The translations under genes were made by a program, and so were the position numbers. Shown piece by piece: positions 59,066-64,000 of a stretch of 64,000 nt of DNA. The stretch's first letter is position 1. Each line of letters starts with the position of its first letter. The stretch spans positions 930,001-994,000 of the forward strand of contig NZ_CP053837.1 of NCBI RefSeq assembly GCF_013201705.1, in the 5' to 3' direction. Below the pieces are notes generated by a model. That model was given only the letters and a program-made list of their open reading frames with translations. It was not told the origin of the DNA and did no database searches. The stretch is from Aliarcobacter faecis (lineage in GTDB: Bacteria; Campylobacterota; Campylobacteria; Campylobacterales; Arcobacteraceae).

Positions 59066-59071
59066 TATAAT
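59066..59071 (+). promoter_or_regulatory. -10 box of the adhesin gene
   Basis: TATAAT about 77 bases before the adhesin ATG, leaving a 5' untranslated region of about 70 bases. Confidence 0.5.
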
Positions 59072-59105
59072 CACCAAATAAATTAAAAATGGGACTTTTT
59101 TGTGA

Positions 59106-59140
59106 CTTCTAATGAGTAAAATAACTAAAATTATTAGAAG
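59106..59140 (+). promoter_or_regulatory. 5'-UTR inverted repeat over the ribosome site
   Basis: CTTCTAAT (59106-59113) and ATTAGAAG (59133-59140) pair; the right arm runs into the AAGGA ribosome site before ATG 59148. Confidence 0.45.
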
Positions 59141-59147
59141 GATTATT

Positions 59148-62100
59148 ATGAATTCATTTAGAATTAAAGATTTAAGATTTAGAATTTTGAAGGGTGGGAA
59201 AATAGGACTTGCAGCATCCTTAATGATGTTTGGAGTAATGTTTCAATCAACTTTGAGTGCAAATACAGTGACTTATGATGGTAATGGAAATACTGGTATT
59301 TTTGTTGGGAATATTTATGGTAATTACTCTTCTTTAACTAATGCAACAGCTAATTCACAAACAAATTTAACAGTAGGTAACTCAACTGATACAACAGTAT
59401 TTACAAATTACTATACAGAAGGAGGAGCTGGTTCAGGTGGAGGAGCTGGACTAGGAGGAGTATTCTTTGTAGATAAGGGTTCAACATTGACTTTAAATAA
59501 TACTGTATTTAAATTTAATACTTCAAAAGGTGGAGAGGGAGGATCTTTACCTGCCCAAGTTATAGAAGATACAACTATAAATATAAATCAACTTAGTTTG
59601 GGATTAACTGGATTTGAACAATTATCAATTACTCCAACTTTAACTTATAGCAATGGTAAGTACTCTTTTGATACTATAAAAATAGCTACAGGAACAACAT
59701 TACTAAATGAAGGTTCAAGTATTACATTTTCTGAATTAGATAATACTAGTAGAAAGATATCTTCAGTTGATAAATCATCTGTAACTTTAGCTGATAAAAT
59801 AAGCATAAATGCTTCAGATATTAAAACAATAACTACTAATGTAACTACAAATACAGGTTTCTCAGTAGATGGGAAGAGTGTAACTTTGAATTATAATTAT
59901 ACAGATTCTTCAAATCCAACTATTACATATGTTGATACAGCTTTAGTAAATCAAGTTAAAGATAATATCACTTATGGTGGACAAATTTCATTTAGAGATA
60001 CTAATGGAAATATCTCTACAAAAACAATATCAAAAGTTGATTATAATACTGATGGAAGTATAAAATCATTTGAATTAGATAGTGATATTGGTAGTTTTAC
60101 AGTTAATGCTACTACATCACTAGATGTTATTCCAGTTTCAAAATTTCAAACAAAACCTTATGAAATAGCTGGTAATACAATTATAGTTACTGGAGCTACG
60201 AGAGGTTTTAAAGCTGGAATGATTCTTTATGATGAAAAAGGAGATTCAACAGGTGCAAAAATTACAGCTGTTTCAGAGCAAAATGGAGTTTATACTCTAA
60301 CTGTAGATAATACAACTTCTAAATTGACAAGTGCTACATCAATTACAGGGAAAAGTTCTCCTTTTATATCAGATACACAAATTAAACTATCAGCTCCGAA
60401 TCCTGATTTAGTTGGAGCAAGTTCTATAAATATAAATGGAACAGATTATGGTATTTCTAATTATAATAAGGAAACAGGTGTTATTACCTTGTCTAATGCT
60501 ATTGATTCTGCATCAAAAAGTAAAGTTGAAGATGATGGTGAGTTATTAACATTAAAAGTTAATACGGTTTCTCTTTCAGGTAACTCTATAACTTTATTAG
60601 ATAAAGGTCAAAATTTTTCAACTGGTATGCTAATTGAAGGTACGGATTTAACTATTGAAGAGGTTTCATCATCAAATGGAAAAATTACTCTAAAACTTTC
60701 TGGCTCTACAGATTCATTATCAAGTGACTCAAAAATTTTTGTTGTTGATACATTAGAAACAGGTGGTTCTATGAATAATTTGGCTTCAAAAGGAACATTA
60801 GGAGCTAATGGGAAAAATGGAATAGATGCAAATTATTATTCTTCATTTTTTAATGAAGGGGAAGGAAAAGAGGGAACAAGAGGATATGCTGCTAAAGATG
60901 GTGATGGAGCAGCTGGAGGAAAAGGAGGGAATGGAGGAAACGGCTCTGATGGATTAGCTGTAAATCCACAACTTATGACTGAACTTTGGGGAGCAACGGG
61001 AGACTTTCAGGAAGCTGTTAATGATTTAGCAGTGGCTTTTGTTCCTGAAGGAGCACCTATTCCTATGCCAGAAATTGCAGATATCCCTGGTGCTATAATT
61101 AATGTTACTACAGCAAGTATTGATTTAGCAACAGCAATAGCAAATACAGTATTTTGGGCAAAAAATCTGAATGCTGGTCTTGCAGGAATGGGAGGAGAAG
61201 GAGGAGCTGGTGGAAAAGGAGGAGCTGGTGATGAATTCTTTGGTGGAGGAGCTGGTGGAACTGGTGGAAATGGTGGAGAAGGTGCTTTAGACCATACTGA
61301 TGGAGGAAATGGTGGAGAAGGAGGAGCTGGTGGTGATGCTGGATTTGGAGCTGGAGGAGGAGCTGGAGGAGCTGGTGGAATAGCTGGTTCAACAGGTGGA
61401 GCTGAAGATGGTGAAGCCGGAGATGGTGGAAAGGCTGGATTTGGTGGAGGATCTGGTAGTGATGGAGATGGACTATATGGAAATGGTGGTTCTGGATTTG
61501 GTGGAGCTGTTTTTGTTAGAAAAGGTGCTACATTAAATATTACTGGTAATACTTTATTTGAAGAAAATAGTGTTATGGCAGGGTCAAGTAATAATGGTGG
61601 TTCAGCAGGAGAAAGTGCTGGAACAGCACTTTTTATTATGAAAGGATCTATGGTTAATTTAATGCCAGGAAAAGGGAATACTATTATTTTCAATGACACG
61701 ATAGCTGATGATAGTGCATCAAGTTATGGTGGTGCATCTTATGCTTCTGGAGCTGGAGCTGATATATATATTAAAGGTAATGGTGGATTAGTAGAATTTA
61801 ATGGGGAAAATACATATTCAGGGAAAACATATTTACAGGGTGCTACATTAAGTGCTACATTAGGTATAGGGATAAATGATAATTCTAAAATTGTTTTTAA
61901 TGGAGCAGGTACATCATCTGTAACAAGTCCAACTGTATATGCAGATAATTTAAATTTAGGAACAGTTGGAACTTTATTACTTTCTGAAGATTTAACAAGT
62001 AAAAGAGTAGGAAAAAGAGCTATAGATGTTTCATGGGAAGGTTCAGGAGGTATTGCTTCTGGAGTTGAAGATGGTATAGTAGTTAATTTTGGTCAAATAA

Positions 62101-64000
62101 CTCCATCTAATGGACAATCATTGGTATGGGGAAGTAATGGTTTCTTTGAATCAGGAGCTTCTGATAAAGTTTTAACTTTTGGATCTGAACACTCTTTAGG
62201 TTCTGTTGATTTTCAAAATGGTGTAAATATTGGTTCAAATATTGCAAGAGTTGCTGTTTATAATACAAACTTAGAAGATAATCTTGGTTCAAGTAGTGCT
62301 ATTTTATCTGGTAATTGGATTGGAAATGAGCTACTTGTAGGAGCTGATAATTATGATGGTAATTTGATATTAACAGGAACTAATAAATTAAATAAGTTAA
62401 CTATTTTAGATGGAACTACAGCTACATCAGGAAGTGGAAAAATTAGTGATAGTAGTTCAAAAACTGTTGTTAAAATGTATGCTGGAAAATTAATTTTATC
62501 AAATTCTGAAACTTTAGATAGTATCTCAATTAATCAAGGTGCTTTATTTGTTAGTAATAAAGATTTAAGTGTAGATAATACAATAACAAATGATGGGCAA
62601 CTTGTAGTAAATACAGGAACTTTTGAAAAAGATATTACAAATAATGGACAATTTGCAAATGGTGGAAATATTATAGTAAATGCAGATATTATAAATGATA
62701 GTATTATCGATTCAACTACTACATTATGGAATCAAATAGGAACAATTTCTGCTTACAATATAAAAAATAATGGTACTTGGCAACAACAAGATAATATAAC
62801 TTTAACTTCTAGATTAACAAATGATGGAATTTGGTATTCTGGTCAACAACAAATTATGAATAGAGTAGCTAGTTTTGTAAATTATGAAGATTCTGTGAAA
62901 AATACAATCTCTTTGGTAACACTAACTGGAAATGGAACATTTAATATTGATAATGGTGATTTAGAAATCGAACAAAGTGGAGACTCAAAATTTGAAGGGG
63001 ATATTACTGGTAAAGGTGTATTTACAAAATCAGGAGATGGTAAATTAGAAATATCAAATGCACAAACATTCACAGGTGGATTAAATGTAACAGGTGGAAC
63101 ATTTGAGACATTAGCCGCTGCTGTAACATTACCTGGTGGAACATTAGCAGATGATTTAGCAATATATATATCTGAAGCTTCAGAATTTATAGCAGGAATA
63201 GCAGATACAGTTGGTTCTGTGGATAATGAAGGTCTGTTTACTATGAATAAAAATATAACAACTGAAGAAGATTTTACAAATAATGGAACATTGACTTTAG
63301 ATGCAGATTTAACAACTGGTACTAATTTTGTAAATAATGGAATAACAAATCTAACAGATGATAGAACAATAACAACAACTGGTGGATTATCTGGAACAGG
63401 TACTATTAATGTAAATGGTGCAGACACAACTTTAACATTAGATCAATCAGGAGATGAAACATATAGTGGTAAAATTTTAGGAGCAGGGAATTTTGTTAAA
63501 ACAGGAAAAGGTAATTTAACATTAAACGGAACAGCTGGAAATATTGATTTAGATGAAGGAGTAGTTGTAGATGAGGGAACATTAACAACAACTTTAGCAA
63601 ATGTACTTGCTACAGATCAAGATATTACAGTAAATACAGATGGAACATTACATATTAAAACAGGTTCTCAAAGTGTAGATACTATTACAAATAGTGGAAT
63701 TGTAAACTTAGATGATAATCTTATAGTTAGAATATTAACAAATAATGTATATGCAGAGTTTAATCAAGATGCAGATATAAGAGTAATAAATGCAATTATG
63801 AATGGAAATTGGAATGTTGTAGATGGTACAAGAGTATTAAATACAGAAACTTTAACAGGTGATGCAACTGTAGCATTAGGTTCAAATAACCTAAAAATCA
63901 ATCAAAGTGGAATATCAACATTTGATGGAAGTATTGCAGGTTCAGGTTCAGTAGAGAAAACAGGATTAGGTACATTAAAAATATCAGATGCTCAAACATT
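59148..64000 (+). CDS. Large autotransporter-type adhesin, 3' end beyond window
   Basis: Open from ATG 59148 to the window end (1617 codons seen, no stop). Residues 1-39 form an extended signal peptide (ESPR-like): [20 protein letters not shown] then [17 protein letters not shown]. The passenger has two Gly-rich tracts (about 585-605 and 680-790, e.g. [13 protein letters not shown] and [14 protein letters not shown]), then beta-helix sequence with passenger-associated repeats (KTGxGx[22 protein letters not shown]). The expected C-terminal barrel is outside. It would be a surface adhesin or biofilm factor. Minus-strand open frames here are shadows of the Gly codons. Confidence 0.88.
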   Translation, partial: MNSFRIKDLRFRILKGGKIGLAASLMMFGVMFQSTLSANTVTYDGNGNTGIFVGNIYGNYSSLTNATANSQTNLTVGNSTDTTVFTNYYTEGGAGSGGGAGLGGVFFVDKGSTLTLNNTVFKFNTSKGGEGGSLPAQVIEDTTININQLSLGLTGFEQLSITPTLTYSNGKYSFDTIKIATGTTLLNEGSSITFSELDNTSRKISSVDKSSVTLADKISINASDIKTITTNVTTNTGFSVDGKSVTLNYNYTDSSNPTITYVDTALVNQVKDNITYGGQISFRDTNGNISTKTISKVDYNTDGSIKSFELDSDIGSFTVNATTSLDVIPVSKFQTKPYEIAGNTIIVTGATRGFKAGMILYDEKGDSTGAKITAVSEQNGVYTLTVDNTTSKLTSATSITGKSSPFISDTQIKLSAPNPDLVGASSININGTDYGISNYNKETGVITLSNAIDSASKSKVEDDGELLTLKVNTVSLSGNSITLLDKGQNFSTGMLIEGTDLTIEEVSSSNGKITLKLSGSTDSLSSDSKIFVVDTLETGGSMNNLASKGTLGANGKNGIDANYYSSFFNEGEGKEGTRGYAAKDGDGAAGGKGGNGGNGSDGLAVNPQLMTELWGATGDFQEAVNDLAVAFVPEGAPIPMPEIADIPGAIINVTTASIDLATAIANTVFWAKNLNAGLAGMGGEGGAGGKGGAGDEFFGGGAGGTGGNGGEGALDHTDGGNGGEGGAGGDAGFGAGGGAGGAGGIAGSTGGAEDGEAGDGGKAGFGGGSGSDGDGLYGNGGSGFGGAVFVRKGATLNITGNTLFEENSVMAGSSNNGGSAGESAGTALFIMKGSMVNLMPGKGNTIIFNDTIADDSASSYGGASYASGAGADIYIKGNGGLVEFNGENTYSGKTYLQGATLSATLGIGINDNSKIVFNGAGTSSVTSPTVYADNLNLGTVGTLLLSEDLTSKRVGKRAIDVSWEGSGGIASGVEDGIVVNFGQITPSNGQSLVWGSNGFFESGASDKVLTFGSEHSLGSVDFQNGVNIGSNIARVAVYNTNLEDNLGSSSAILSGNWIGNELLVGADNYDGNLILTGTNKLNKLTILDGTTATSGSGKISDSSSKTVVKMYAGKLILSNSETLDSISINQGALFVSNKDLSVDNTITNDGQLVVNTGTFEKDITNNGQFANGGNIIVNADIINDSIIDSTTTLWNQIGTISAYNIKNNGTWQQQDNITLTSRLTNDGIWYSGQQQIMNRVASFVNYEDSVKNTISLVTLTGNGTFNIDNGDLEIEQSGDSKFEGDITGKGVFTKSGDGKLEISNAQTFTGGLNVTGGTFETLAAAVTLPGGTLADDLAIYISEASEFIAGIADTVGSVDNEGLFTMNKNITTEEDFTNNGTLTLDADLTTGTNFVNNGITNLTDDRTITTTGGLSGTGTINVNGADTTLTLDQSGDETYSGKILGAGNFVKTGKGNLTLNGTAGNIDLDEGVVVDEGTLTTTLANVLATDQDITVNTDGTLHIKTGSQSVDTITNSGIVNLDDNLIVRILTNNVYAEFNQDADIRVINAIMNGNWNVVDGTRVLNTETLTGDATVALGSNNLKINQSGISTFDGSIAGSGSVEKTGLGTLKISDAQT
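62960..64000 (+). repeat. Passenger repeats of about 460-470 bases in the adhesin
   Basis: Three units begin near 62971, 63443 and 63901. Each has a QSG block, then F/YxGxI, GxGxxxKTGxGxL and IS/LN; the third runs off the window. Units differ by many substitutions, so they are old duplications, but the spacing is regular. Confidence 0.6.

Noticed and set aside
61007-61699. Long minus-strand open frame rich in Pro and Ala
   Set aside because: It is the antisense of the Gly-rich tract of the adhesin; GGA/GGT codons read backwards give Pro/Ser codons and avoid stops.
62882-63427. Minus-strand open frame of 181 codons
   Set aside because: It lies wholly opposite the adhesin frame and shows no ribosome site or known domain.

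Overview
The window is AT-rich, densely packed bacterial DNA, mostly with short gaps and 4-50 bp overlaps. It reads as Campylobacterota, most likely the Arcobacter/Aliarcobacter group. The 16S and 23S sequences, short two-component sensor/regulator pairs, a YajQ-DUF423 block, LolA/SecA genes and a large ESPR-type autotransporter adhesin all fit this. The genus assignment comes from gene content and style, because no alignment could be run.

Layout. 1-7.7 kb: trmB (cut by the window edge), an FN3 lipoprotein and an RluA-type pseudouridine synthase on the minus strand; divergent rodA; a TonB-like protein; then hemL, ppnP, an AtpZ-like protein and a small membrane protein. 7.8-14.4 kb: a TIGR01777 epimerase, a shortened DUF523-DUF1722 protein with a photolyase, a LytS/LytT-type pair, and a phasin-like gene coupled to an AarF/UbiB kinase whose start codon appears to be ATA. 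14.4-22.6 kb: hsp20 under a CIRCE operator, a lipocalin, an ABC exporter, a two-component pair with a c-type cytochrome, a DnaQ-like exonuclease, and a gene remnant. 22.6-28 kb: LolC/E-type permease and secA, divergent lolA, RNase P RNA and a HAD phosphatase. 28-35 kb: a candidate small RNA, a NosL-like/TauE-like pair, and an outer-membrane receptor plus BtuF/BtuD/BtuC-type ABC importer. 35-38.4 kb: a DEAD-box helicase, also with an apparent ATA start, and a PAS kinase/regulator pair.

38.4-44.4 kb is one rRNA operon: strong promoter, tRNA-Asn, 16S, tRNA-Ile, tRNA-Ala, 23S, 5S, terminator. It is followed by about 600 bases of pyrimidine-rich DNA without a convincing gene. 45-55.3 kb carries housekeeping and envelope genes: a phosphoribosyltransferase, YajQ, a second OmpR-type pair paralogous to the one at 17.7 kb, Nudix, cytochrome c, phospholipase A, rpe, trpF, an exonuclease, SixA, a SLAC1-type carrier and an aldo/keto reductase. 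55.3-56 kb is a decayed junction where the N-terminal part of a WYL-type regulator is joined to the C-terminus of a response regulator. It lies directly before a 7TM histidine kinase that has probably lost its partner. The window ends inside a very large secreted adhesin (59148 onward) with glycine-rich and passenger-type repeats.

The points most worth a second look are the two ATA starts behind good ribosome-binding sites (one also beside a -1 slippery heptamer), the candidate small RNA at about 28.16-28.23 kb with an anti-Shine-Dalgarno-like loop, the regulator chimera before the orphaned kinase, the internally deleted DUF523 domain, and the adhesin repeat architecture.
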